Shown here: positions 36,095-50,622 of the stretch, in pieces | Numbering within the stretch: the first letter of the stretch is position 1 | Layout of the letters: each line of letters starts with the position of its first letter | Assembly (NCBI RefSeq): GCF_025698545.1 | Contig: NC_068569.1 | Coordinates: forward strand, 372,001 to 436,000 | Source of the DNA: Gossypium raimondii | Lineage: Eukaryota > Streptophyta > Magnoliopsida > Malvales > Malvaceae | Direction: 5' to 3' | DNA length: 64,000 nucleotides | Position numbers and translations under genes: made by a program | The notes under the pieces: generated by a model | The model's database searches: none | The model's input: the letters and a program-made list of their open reading frames with translations, nothing else | What the model was told of the DNA's origin: nothing

Positions 36095-38650
36095 ATGGAG
36101 GGCAGCACTTTCCTTCCCAATAAACCAGTTTATCCTACCCCTACTAAGAGACTACCCCAATCAAACAAGCCTGTCAAGTTCAGCTCTGTAACACTTCCTC
36201 ATCCTCCTCAACCCCAGTCTCCATCTCATTCGCCCCCTTCACTCCCTTTAGACTCTCTTCTCCAACACCTTCTTCACCTTTCTTCACCACCCAATACCAC
36301 CCACAACCCCAAAAGTATTAATCCTCATAAACCCTACAATTCCCATTCCCCTTCTCTTCACATTTCATCGGAATCTAGTCTGAAACTTCATCACCAAGTT
36401 CATCATCCCAAGAAGTCTGCACCTGTTTCGGTTCTTCAGTTGGATAACAGTAAAGAGGAAGGTCAATCTGGAGATGGGTCGCTTGAATTTTTGACAAGAA
36501 AGGGTATGCTTATGCTTAACTCCATAAAGGAACAACCTTTGAATGGGTTACCTGATTTCTTTGATTCTGTCAAGTTTGAGTTGCTTCAAATTGATATGTT
36601 TAGTTTATTGAAAGCTTTAGACCTTTCAGGGGATTGGGAAAGAGCTCTCGTGTTGTTTCAATGGGTAGTTTCGGACTTAGGGTCCGATAACGCTAAGCTA
36701 GACAATCAGGTTGTTGAATTAATGGTCAAAATTCTGGGGAGAGAGTCGCAGTATGCAATTGCATTGAAACTGTTTGCTTTAATTCACATTGAGGAATACT
36801 CACTTGATGTTCGAGCTTATACGACTATTCTTCATGCATATTCACGGTCAGGTAAATACCAGAAGGCAATATCTATGTTTGAGAAAATGAAGGAAATTGG
36901 CCTTTCTCCTACTTTAGTCACTTATAATGTCATGCTTGATGTCTATGGTAAGATGGGTCGGTCTTGGAATAAGATTTTAGGACTTTTAGATGAGATGAGA
37001 AGCAAAGGACTTGAATTCGATGAGTTTACTTGCAGTACTGTGATATCAGCTTGTGGTAGGGAAGGATTGTTGAATGAAGCCAAAGAGTTCTTTTCTGGAT
37101 TGAAGTCGCAGGGCTATGTTCCTGGGACGGTCACGTATAATGCTTTATTACAAGTGTTTGGAAAGGCAGGGGTCTACTCGGAGGCTTTAAGCATTTTGAA
37201 AGAAATGGAGGATAACAACTGCCCGGCCGATTCGGTGACATACAATGAACTCGTAGCTGCTTATGTGAGGGCGGGGTTTTATGATGAAGGGGCTGCAGTT
37301 ATTGAAACAATGACTAAGAAAGGTGTAAGGCCAAATGCTATTACGTACACAACTGTCATCAATGCCTACGGTAAAGCTGGAAAGGAAGACAAGGCTTTGA
37401 GATTGTTCCATAGGATGAAACAGTCAGGTTGTGTCCCTAATGTTTGTACTTATAACGCTGTGCTTGGGATGTTAGGGAAGAAGTCACGATCTGAGGAGAT
37501 GATAATGATACTGTGTGACATGAAAGAAAGTGGCTGTTCCCCTAACCGTATTACATGGAACACAATGCTTGCCATGTGTGGTAATAAGGGCATGCACAAG
37601 TATATCAATCTAGTCTTTCGGGAAATGAAGAACTGTGGTTTCGAGCCTGATAGAGACACGTTCAACACTTTGATAAGTGCCTATGGTCGGTGTGGGGCAG
37701 ATATTGATGCTACGAAAATGTACAAGGAGATGATTAGAGTAGGGTTCACACCATGTGTTACAACTTACAATGCTCTTCTCAATGCTCTAGCTAGAAGAGG
37801 CGACTGGAAAGCAGCAGAATCTGTCATTCAAGACATGAAGAACAAGGGTTTCAGGCCTAGTGAAACCTCGTATTCTTTGATGCTTCAGTGTTATGCCAAG
37901 GGAGGGAATGTGAAAGGGATAGAGACCATCGAGAAAGAAATTAGCGATGGTCATATCTATCCTAGCTGGATGCTGTTAAGAACACTTGTTCTGGCAAACT
38001 GCAGATGTAGAGCAGTAAAGGGTATGGAGAGAGCATTTCAGGAATTACAAAAGAACGGATACAAACTTGATTTGGTTTTATTCAATTCGATGCTCTCCAT
38101 TTTCTCAAAGAACAACATGTATGAGAGGGCTCATGAGATGCTACACTTGATCCGCGAGAGTGGGTTGACACCTGATCTTGTGACCTACAACAGCTTGATG
38201 GATATGTATGCCAGAGCAGGAGAGTGTTGGAAAGCTGAAGAAATCCTCAAAGGACTACAAGTGTCAGGTGGAAAACCAGACATTGTGTCTTACAACACGG
38301 TGATTAAAGGGTTCTGCAGGAAAGGGTTAATGCAGGAGGCCATAAGGATTCTGTCTGAGATGACAACTAAAGGGATTCGACCATGTATTTTCACTTACAA
38401 TACGTTTGTGGCAGGCTATGCTGCACAGGGAATGTTCACCGAAATAGATGATGTTATTAGCCATATGATTCAGCACAACTGCAAACCCAATGAGCTGACC
38501 TACAAGATTGTGGTAGATGGTTACTGTAAAGCAAGGAGATACAAAGATGCCATAGACTTTGTGTCCAAAATCAAGGAGATTGATGATTCTTTTGATGACC
38601 AGTCTATAGAGCGGCTAGCTTTTCGTGTTCGAGAGAATCTGGATTCATAA
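36095..38650 (+). CDS. PPR10: Chloroplast pentatricopeptide repeat protein, PPR10 (At2g18940) type
   Basis: A single 851-codon exon, as usual for P-class PPR genes. The N-terminus (MEGSTFLPNKPVYPTPTKRL) is Ser/Pro-rich and suits a plastid transit peptide. From about residue 215 to 820 there are around 17 P-type 35-residue repeats, each with the T(Y/W)N(T/A/V)ML or similar helix, for example PTLVTYNVMLDVYGKMGRSW and PDLVTYNSLMDMYARAGECW. The wording and the C-terminus (FDDQSIERLAFRVRENLDS) closely match remembered Arabidopsis At2g18940, the counterpart of maize PPR10. Maize PPR10 binds plastid RNA between atpI-atpH and psaJ-rpl33, blocks exonucleases and helps atpH translation. No E/DYW editing domain is present. 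A 91-codon reading frame in another phase starts at 35916 and overlaps this start. Confidence 0.93.
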   Translation: MEGSTFLPNKPVYPTPTKRLPQSNKPVKFSSVTLPHPPQPQSPSHSPPSLPLDSLLQHLLHLSSPPNTTHNPKSINPHKPYNSHSPSLHISSESSLKLHHQVHHPKKSAPVSVLQLDNSKEEGQSGDGSLEFLTRKGMLMLNSIKEQPLNGLPDFFDSVKFELLQIDMFSLLKALDLSGDWERALVLFQWVVSDLGSDNAKLDNQVVELMVKILGRESQYAIALKLFALIHIEEYSLDVRAYTTILHAYSRSGKYQKAISMFEKMKEIGLSPTLVTYNVMLDVYGKMGRSWNKILGLLDEMRSKGLEFDEFTCSTVISACGREGLLNEAKEFFSGLKSQGYVPGTVTYNALLQVFGKAGVYSEALSILKEMEDNNCPADSVTYNELVAAYVRAGFYDEGAAVIETMTKKGVRPNAITYTTVINAYGKAGKEDKALRLFHRMKQSGCVPNVCTYNAVLGMLGKKSRSEEMIMILCDMKESGCSPNRITWNTMLAMCGNKGMHKYINLVFREMKNCGFEPDRDTFNTLISAYGRCGADIDATKMYKEMIRVGFTPCVTTYNALLNALARRGDWKAAESVIQDMKNKGFRPSETSYSLMLQCYAKGGNVKGIETIEKEISDGHIYPSWMLLRTLVLANCRCRAVKGMERAFQELQKNGYKLDLVLFNSMLSIFSKNNMYERAHEMLHLIRESGLTPDLVTYNSLMDMYARAGECWKAEEILKGLQVSGGKPDIVSYNTVIKGFCRKGLMQEAIRILSEMTTKGIRPCIFTYNTFVAGYAAQGMFTEIDDVISHMIQHNCKPNELTYKIVVDGYCKARRYKDAIDFVSKIKEIDDSFDDQSIERLAFRVRENLDS

Positions 38651-39397
38651 CTTGACCAACTATATTTCCCTTTAGCTATGAAAGGGGAAGACCAAACTAT
38701 AGTTTCCTGTAATCTTAATAATTATCCTTTTTCTTAAATAAAGTTAAAGACTTATGCAATTCTTTAATTATAATTTTAATGTAGCTAATAATTATTTTTT
38801 TATTAATATTAGAAATTCTATGAAACTATGAATTCAAAACACAAATGTATTTAAAATAACATACAATAAATCTATGGCTTGAAACTAATTGATAACAATA
38901 TGTGAAATATGTACTATTTTAAAATAAAAATAATTTTAATTTGTGAGTATGGAGGATCAATGTTAGAATCACATACCCTACATAGTATGGACTATGGAGG
39001 ATCAATGTTAGAATCAAGGGCGGACCCATGTGTTGGCCTGCCGCCTCAGTTTCCTTTTAAATATAAAATTAAAATAACACTTTCCATTTTTTTCCTTTTT
39101 GTAAAATAGTTATTGTTTCATCAAACTTGATATTTTAATCAAAATGTTTATAATCTTTTAGATTCCGGCAACAATTTCCAGATTTTTAAATATATTTCCT
39201 TCTAAATAACGAATAAAAATCCAAACTTTAAAATCATCTTTCAAATTTATCTAAAATTAATTTAAGTGTAACTCAATTTTTTTTTTTAACTCCAAACCTG
39301 ACATGCAAACCATTCTACTAAAGAAATAACTTTGTAAATATTCTTTTAGGGTTTTTTTTTTCTTTTGCATTTAATGCTCTTCCCGGTTGATTTTTTG
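38651..39397. other. 3' flank of the PPR gene and AT-rich spacer
   Basis: Includes the PPR 3' region (AATAAA-like at 38738) and a short direct duplication: TATGGAGGATCAATGTTAGA occurs twice, at about 38947 and 38993. The second copy is followed by GGGCGGACCCATG, which resembles the edge of a plant MITE. No gene is supported. Confidence 0.45.
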
Positions 39398-40187
39398 GGT
39401 AAATTGTTGAAATAGTCATTTTTGTTTACTTCAGGTTACATTTTAATAACTTATGTTTGAAATGTTACATTTTAGCCACTTACATTAACGTGTTGTAACA
39501 TTTTAGTCACTCAGCCATTTTTTGTTATTAACGGTGTAATGGTAAGATGATGTGGCACGTTAAATCATCGTTTCAAACAAAAATTTCAGGTTGAATTATA
39601 TAATTGGTCCCTATATTTTTTCGTTTTGAGTAATGTATTTTTTTTCCTTTTATGTTATTTTAGCTTTTTTTTTCTTTTTTTATTCTCTTCTTCTGCTTTT
39701 CCTCCTTCTTTATCTCTTTTAATGTAGTTTTCTATATATTCCATTTGTTAAAACTAAAGGGAAGAAAATAAAGAAATAAAAAAATTTAAATTGTTCAAAA
39801 AAAGTATAGGGACTAATTTTAACAAATGGAAAATATAAAAAACTACGTTAAAAGAGATGGAGAAGGGATGAAAACAAATGGAGAAGCAGAAGAGAATGAA
39901 AACTAAAGAACGAGAAAGTTTAAAGAACATGAAAGAAATAAAAAATTAAATTGCTCAAAACGAAAAAAATATGGAGACCAATTGTATAATTTAACCTAAC
40001 ATTTTTGTTTGAAATGATGATTTAACGTGCCACGTCAACTTACCGTTACATCGCTAATGGCAATTACCAGCTCAGTGACTAAAATGTTATAACACATTGA
40101 CATAAGTAATTGAAACGTAATATTTCAAATATAAGTGACTAAAATGTAATATGAGATAAGCAGAAGTGACTATTTTGATAGTTTACC
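39398..40187. repeat. Large foldback element with ~300-bp inverted arms
   Basis: About 790 bp. The left arm begins GGTAAATTGTTGAAATAGTC, and the right arm, inverted, begins GGTAAACTATCAAAATAGTC. Pairing continues for roughly 300 bp, including GATTTAACGTGCCACGTC near 40020 against GATGTGGCACGTTAAATC near 39551. Flanks ATTTTTTG and ATTTTTTA may be an 8-bp target duplication. No coding capacity. Ends and flanks suggest a Mutator-like or hAT-like MITE. Confidence 0.72.
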
Positions 40188-40537
40188 ATTTTTTATTATA
40201 AATATTTGATTTCTTGCTTGAAAATTTGTTAGGTTTGAAGAAATTAATATGGAGATAACATTCCAAAAGTTACTTTTAAATTTTTTACTTTCTATTAATC
40301 TTATTTGAAAATTTTAAACTTTATTTTTTAAATAAGAATTTTAATGAATATTGATTTCATAATTCTTTAATAAATTTATGTTGTTCCATATTTACACGTA
40401 TTTGATTTTTAAGCTGAGAAATGGTAAAATATGTAATTGTGACCCGTCATATTAGTTTCCTAAAATGCTTCTGACATGTTAAACATACCTTGAATTTGTT
40501 TTTAACCTCCTAAAAATAATTGCACTAAATATAATTT

Positions 40538-40842
40538 AAGTATAATGACTTATTTGATCCTCTAATTTCATAAAAAAATTCAACTTTCCATTTAATTTTT
40601 GCCAATTTTAGCTCAGAAACTTGTGCTATTTGTCAAATCAACTCAAAATTGATCAAAAGATAAAGTTTATTAACTTTATTAACGTGGATTGCCATGTCAA
40701 CGATTAATTAAATTTTTAAAATAAAAAATATAAATTTTAAATATTATTAATTTTTTAATGTCACGTTAATAAAATTAACAATCTATCAAATTTTGAATGA
40801 TTTGACAAACACGATAAATTAAAGATTAAAATAAGTTATTAT
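40538..40842. repeat. Foldback element
   Basis: About 300 bp with inverted arms. The left arm holds GACTTATTTGATCCTCTAAT and ATTTGTCAAATCAACTCAAA, then TTATTAACGTGGATTGCCAT. The right arm, inverted, holds TAACTTATTTTAATCTTTAA, GTTTGTCAAATCATTCAAAA and TTATTAACGTGACATT. Non-coding. The exact ends are uncertain by ~10 bp. Confidence 0.6.
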
Positions 40843-40872
40843 GAAATAATTTCTACCTCACCTTAGACAGCT

Positions 40873-40940
40873 AAAGCTATCCTTGCCTAGTCACATGTTA
40901 GAATTGCTATCCTTGCCTGATCGCATGTTAGAATTGTTAT
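40873..40940. repeat. Two-copy tandem duplication
   Basis: GCTATCCTTGCCTAGTCACA plus TGTTAGAATT is followed directly by GCTATCCTTGCCTGATCGCA plus TGTTAGAATT, a unit of about 32 bp with few differences. Confidence 0.7.
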
Positions 40941-40952
40941 CTTAAAGTATTA

Positions 40953-41410
40953 AAAAGTTACAAAATAGTCACTGAATTATTCTATAGTTTTCATTCAAGT
41001 CACTAAACTATTAAAAAAATTTATTCAAGTCATTGAGTTGTTCTGTTTTTTTCTTAAAAATTCGGCTAGCGAGCTCTAAGTAAAGATTCAATGATCAGTA
41101 TGGTGGATCAGTACCCATCGACGAGCAGAATAACATACATTAGATACAAGTCAATTTGGCAGTCAATGTCGAAGATTAGAGAAGAAAACTGTTTAAATTT
41201 TAGTTCATAGATTTATGGATAAAAAAAATTGTAGAAAAGAAAGGAAATGAGAGCTTTCGGTTGGTGCAGGCGGTGTAAACAGAGAAGGCCATACAACAAC
41301 GATTTTAACAGTCTAGTGACTTAAAATGAAAACTTTAGAATAGTTTAATGACCATTTTATAATTTTTTGAAATTGAATGACCGAAACGTAAATTTACTAA
41401 TAGTTGAGTG
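40953..41410. repeat. Foldback MITE, same family as 46630-49062
   Basis: The left arm AAATAGTCACTGAATTATTC ... GTTTTCATTCAAGTCAC pairs with the right arm at 41315-41372. The interior (GATCAGTATGGTGGATCAGT, CGACGAGCAGAATAACATAC, GAAATGAGAGCTTTCGGTTG) is collinear with the MITE split by an LTR at 46630-49062. The outermost ~60 bp of the left arm appear missing here. Confidence 0.65.
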
Positions 41411-41740
41411 ACTTTGACTGCAGTGGACCCAAAATTCAATGAGATATATCATCAGAAAACAAAAGCCCAAAAGCGAAGATAGTTGGACCGAACAAGGAGA
41501 AAGGCACAATTGAAATGTAATGTGTACAACTGTCTATCTCTCCCTTTCCTTCACCAGAGGCCTCAGCTTAATTTGCCGAAACATTGCACACCACTCATCA
41601 TTATCTCTCCCCCTTCCCTTCTCTCGCACTGAATCCCAGCTCCATCCCCTTCTTCTTCTGCTATCTCCCTCTTCTTCTCCATGGGTTGAAGAACAACACC
41701 CCGCCGCCTCGATTGCCTCTTTTTCCCCCTTTTTTTCTAG

Positions 41741-45497
<3,757 letters not shown>

Positions 45498-46629
45498 TCA
45501 TCATCACTGTCATGTCTAAAAGAGGAAAATAAAATAGTAATTCGTTATCCATTCAAAATGAGTTTCACCAATCCCAAGATTGAGATACAATTCTCACAAC
45601 TGGATTGGTGAAGACCCTTTGGTTAATAGGAAAGAAAAAAAGGGAAAAGAAAAGAAAAGAAAAAGAAAGAAAAGAGACGAGACGAAAAAAGATGATGTGG
45701 TGATGGCAGTGACTTTTGTAATAGGTGAAGCCATGTGGTGTACCAGGTTGGTCTGGCTCGGGATAAAAATTTGAAATGAGAAACTTGGAAAAATTGTTCT
45801 TTTGTTTTGGTTTATTTTTGTAAGGTTTGTGTGAACTGCCTGACAATGCTCACCATGGATTATTCTTGCTTCTTAGGATATAGCAGTATTTGATAGACAG
45901 ACAGACAGACAGGTAGGTAATATATATATATATATATATATAGGGTAGTAGTTGTTGTGCCCCATCCGTTTAATTGTTGTATTCTGTAATTAAAAAAAAT
46001 TGCAAAAGAGGGATCTTGCATTTTCTTTATTATTACTATTATTATCGACTGCCTACGGTTTTTTATTCTAAGACTTTAAGATCTTCACAAACAACTTTTT
46101 TCCCTTACGTTTCTTTTAAACTTAACCATCTGGATTTATTAAGTGAGTTGACAGATCCAAAGAAACAAACACAATTACACAATAATCAAAAAAGAAAATA
46201 GAAGGTCGCCTAAAATAAAACCATATTCTTTGAAAACCGCTAAAGCTGATGGTATTTTAGGGGCTTCAAAATTAATCCTAATTACCCGGCTGATTTGATC
46301 TCAAGTAGCATCCTCTCTTCATCTTCATCATTTTTATTTCAGTTTCCGGAAGAATTGACCGTCGTTTTTCTCAAAGTATTTTTTAAATCGTAGGGTTTAA
46401 TTAACTCAACCATACCTTCACCTGTGTAGTTTTCATGGTGAATAATACAAGGCTTTTGATGTTGAATGCTAATCAAAATATTTATTGAAAATTATGACTG
46501 AAGGAAACGGAATAGATAATTCAACTCCAAATGTTGAGAAGTCAAACCAGAAATCCAAATTTAATTGCATATAATCATAAAATATTTATTGAATAATAAA
46601 TGTCTTTTCAACTTACTAGTATTTTAATT
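45498..46629. other. 3' flank of ZTL with microsatellites
   Basis: Includes the ZTL 3' region, a purine-rich AAAAGAAAAG tract (45628-45680), a (GACA)4 run at 45896-45912 followed closely by a (TA)n run at 45920-45942, and AT-rich spacer. No gene is supported. Confidence 0.55.
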
Positions 46630-49062
46630 GGTAAATTGCACTAATTACTCATTAAATTATGGGAAAGTTTTCATTTTGGTCACTTACTAAAAAGTTATAT
46701 TTTGATTATTGAACTATTTGAAAATTTTCATTTAAATTATTAAACTATTCAAAAAATTTTATGTAAGTCATTGGGCTAATAAATTTTTTTTTAAATTCTG
46801 TTGACGAGTTCTAAACGACGATTCGATTATCGGTATGATGAATCAATATTCATGTAACACCCCTTAACCCTAAATCGTCGCTGAAATAGGGTTACGAAAC
46901 ATTACTGAACATATCAAATAACTTATAACTAATTCACGAATAAATAGCAGACACAACATAATTTAATCAATACATCACCTAGATACATGTCACATTATCA
47001 AAGAATGTACATCACTAAAATTTCTTTGAGGTCGGGATTGCTCTGGATGCTGGACCAGACCCTGGCTTTCAACTGTCCTGCGCATGGAAACAACCGTACG
47101 CTGAGTATGGGTATACTCAGTGGTATTACTATAATTCAAATTTATAACATTATACAAATAAATATACATATTCAATTTATACTAATAATCTTTCAATAAA
47201 CATTTAATACATTAAATCAACTTGTTTCAACAACAACAACAATAATAACTATCTTTCAATTCGATGCGTTCATTTATAATCAATTTACACTTATAATAAC
47301 TTTAACACTCAATTTATACATTAAATCCATAAATAAATTTCAATAACTTGTATTCAATTAAATTCACATATTATTTCACTATTTCATAGGATATTCAAAT
47401 CATTTTTCTATTTCAAATTCACTTTCGAGTCAATCACAATTCGATTCAATTTCACTTTACACTTTTAATCAAAACACATTTGAGATAATTTCACTTGATT
47501 TTACATCATCTCATACTACCAAAACATTTCATGAACTATATCATTATCTATTTCTTGAACCCATGGTTCATACATTTCATTCAGTATCTCAATTTAATAT
47601 CTCATTGCAATTCATTTTCAAGATCATTCAATAAAATTTATATTATCAAAATTATTCATTTACCCCTATTAACTTGACTCGGACTTTGGCGGATACACAG
47701 ATCCAACCAAACACACCAGTATGACACATTGTGCCTAAAACGGTACATAGTACCTTATCGATGTCGATCAAGAATGGCGATAATAGTAACAATATTCAAC
47801 ACACAAAGTGCTGAATCTGTAACAGTAACGATAACAGTATTCGACACACAAAGTATCGAATCAATGATGATGAGTCGGCACATAAGTGCTCGATCGATGA
47901 AGCCGCAAAAACCCGTATTCTTCCATATCCTATGGCATGCCAACTATATCCGACTAGCCCAACTAGTTAATAGGGTATTTAATTCGCTTTTTAGTACAAT
48001 TTCCATCTTAATTCAATAATCATATCTCAATTCTTTAATTCTTCAATTTCACTATAAATCCCAAATTTCGGGATTCTTTCAATTTACTCCCTACTATTCA
48101 AAACTTACACTTTATTTTACAATTAAATCCTTTACTAACTTCTAACATGAACCATGTCTAAAAAATCTAGTATCTTACAAAATTTCAACATAAATCCAAT
48201 AATACTTAGTTCTAGGATACCAAAACTCAAAAATTATAAGAAAAGGACTTAATTTGACTTACCAATTGAGCTTAGAACCTCAAAACCTAAATTTTCCCTT
48301 TTCTTTCTTTCCTTCTTTTCTTCTCTGTTTTCGTTTTGCTACTCTGTTTCTATTCTCTTTTCTATCTTTTATTTCTTTTATTTCTGTAACTTTATATTAT
48401 AATAATATAATATATAAATATCTTTTACTTAATTAATAAGTATATACATATATTTATTACACATGTATTCATAATTACCACACACTTTTCACTTTTTATG
48501 GTTTAATTATTAGTTTAGTCCTTTCATCTTTTCTATTTTATAATTAACTTTCACACTTAATTCAATTTAGTCTTAATACTCAATTAACTTTAATTCAACT
48601 AAATTCACTTAACTAAAATCTAATTGGTCTTATAATTAATGCTATAAATATTTTTAATAATTATTTTACGAGTCCGTTTTACCGAAACGGAGACCCAATA
48701 ATTCACTTTCCATTACCTACATTTTTTTAGGTCGTTACAATTCATCAACGAGCAGAAAAATATGTCTTAGATCCAAATCAATTTGACAATCAGTGTTAGA
48801 GATTGAGAAAAACTATTTGAATTTTGGTTCGTCGCGACATCTAAAGTTGTTTCATGAAAAAAATTGAATTTTAGAAAAGAAAAGGAAAGAGAGCTTTTGA
48901 TTAGGGTAGATGGTGCGAACAAAGAAAGCCATATAACATCGATTTAGTCTAATAACTTAAATGAAAGCTTTTTAATGGTTCAATGATCAAATTGTAACTA
49001 TTTTAATTAAGTGACCAAAACAAAAATATACCCATAATTTAGCACTAATGGTGTAGTTTACC
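46630..49062. repeat. Foldback MITE (~541 bp) split by an inserted solo LTR
   Basis: Left part 46630-46852 and right part 48740-49062 form one MITE. Termini are GGTAAATTGCACTAATTACT and, inverted, GGTAAACTACACCATTAGTG, with arms of about 200 bp. A perfect 10-bp duplication TATTTTAATT flanks it (46620-46629 and 49063-49072), longer than the 8-bp hAT size and close to the 9-bp Mutator size. The interior matches the element at 40953-41410. It lies directly upstream of a receptor-like kinase gene. Confidence 0.78.
46853..48739. mobile_element. Solo LTR inserted in the MITE
   Basis: A 1887-bp unit that starts TGTAACACCCCTTAACCC and ends GGTCGTTACA, flanked by a perfect 5-bp duplication ATTCA (46848-46852 and 48740-48744). 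It contains no gag-pol. It shares the CTGAGT/ACTCAG hairpin, GGATACACAGATCCAACC and TCCTATGGCATGCCA with the outer LTR at 17369-22519, so it is of the same broad Ty3/gypsy-like family. The structure is that of a solo LTR, and the clean duplication suggests modest age. Confidence 0.82.
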
Positions 49063-49233
49063 TATTTTAATTATCAACCAAGACACGGAGTTGAACGAGT
49101 AAAGTCCAGTTTCGAAAATTCTTAGAAATTGTGCAACCTTATCATACCATTCTTTCCTTAAATTGTGCGTGCACGTTGGCGATTTACAATCAGTTAATCA
49201 ACATACATAATCTACTATTTTTGCTGCACTTTT

Positions 49234-50622
49234 ATGTCTTCTTTCAGGTCCATTCCAGGGACAGGTGATCGTGGCGATGATCAATTCCCGGATATAAAAG
49301 AAATCACTATCCCGTTCAACCAGGCTCTTACTATAATTATCGTCGCCACTATAGGTATACTTTCAATTGCTTTGCTTTTTGTTTGGATTCATGTAAATTC
49401 TAACTAATATTTCTTACATATTGCAGTGGCCTTACTTCTAAAGGTATTTGTTATTGTATACGTATGCCGTCTATGCCGTGAAAGACTTGGAAGAGAAAGC
49501 AGCGATAGTGTTTGCCCCGAAACTCAATCTCTAACACTAAACATGGATAAATTCCTCAACGAAATGGAAAAGGAGAAGCCTATTCGGTTTACCTCCCAAC
49601 AGCTACGGATTGCGACCGATAATTTCACCAATTTACTTGGTTCAGGTGGCTTTGGAACTGTTTATAAAGGAATTTTTAGTAACGGAACCATGGTAGCTGT
49701 CAAAGTCCTGCATGGAGATTCCGATAAAAGGATAGAAGAACAGTTCATGGCGGAAGTGAGTACAATCGGAAGAGTTCACCATGTTAATCTGGTTCGACTT
49801 TACGGTTTCTGTTTTGACCTGAATCTTAGAGCTCTTGTATACGAGTACATGGTAAATGGTTCGCTTGACAAGTTTTTATTTGGTGAAGACAAGAAACTGG
49901 GATTCCAACAGCTTCAAGCAATAGCAATAGGCACTGCTAAAGGGATTGCTTACTTGCACGAAGAATGCCAACAACGGATTATCCACTACGACATAAAACC
50001 AGGAAATATTCTATTGGATGCCAACTTCTTGCCTAAAGTGGCGGATTTCGGATTAGCCAAGCTTTGTAACAGGGAAAAGACACATGTAACAATGACAAGA
50101 GGAAGGGGTACTCCTGGATATGCAGCACCAGAGCTTTGGATGCCATATCCTATTACACATAAATGTGATGTTTACAGCTTTGGGATGTTATTGTTTGAGA
50201 TCATTGGTAAGAGAAGGAACCTTGATACAAATCTACCTGAAAGCCAAGAATGGTTTCCAAGATGGGTATGGAAAAATACTGAGACTGAAAATCATGTGGA
50301 GTTAATGATGGTCTGCGGAATTGAGGATATGGATAGAGATACGGCGGAGAGAATGATGAAAACAGCTTTGTGGTGCATTCAATATCGGCCTGAATCGAGG
50401 CCTTTGATGAGCATCGTGGTGAAAATGTTGGAAGGAGGAGTGGAGATTCCTGCACCTTCAAATCCTTTTGAAGCTTCTTCAATGGAGCCTAATAGTAATA
50501 CCTCTACTAGCACCGATACCTCTAGTTGTTCAGAGTCGTCCTCATTACTAGCAAGCTCTGCTTCAATATATGCAACTCCTGTCATGAAAAAATATGAAAT
50601 TGAAATGGTCACAATTTATTAG
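49234..50622 (+). CDS. Receptor-like kinase without ectodomain, copy 1 (LRK10L/Lr10-type)
   Basis: Two exons, 49234-49354 and 49427-50622, give 438 residues. The N-terminus is short (MSSFRSIPGTGDRGDDQFPD) with no signal peptide. It is followed by a membrane segment across the exon junction (ALTIIIVATIVALLLKVFVI). The kinase domain has the Gly loop GSGGFGTVYKG (~residue 112), Lys in VAVKVL (~133), HYD in place of HRD in the catalytic loop (IIHYDIKPGNILLD, ~228), DFG (~247) and GTPGYAAPELW. It is therefore a non-RD kinase, a class linked to innate immunity. The Ser-rich tail ends EIEMVTIY. It resembles rust-resistance Lr10-like kinases. The ATG was chosen because all three paralogs here begin MS in the same place. 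An alternative reading is that TTTCAG at 49243-49248 is an acceptor from a lost ectodomain exon. Confidence 0.8.
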
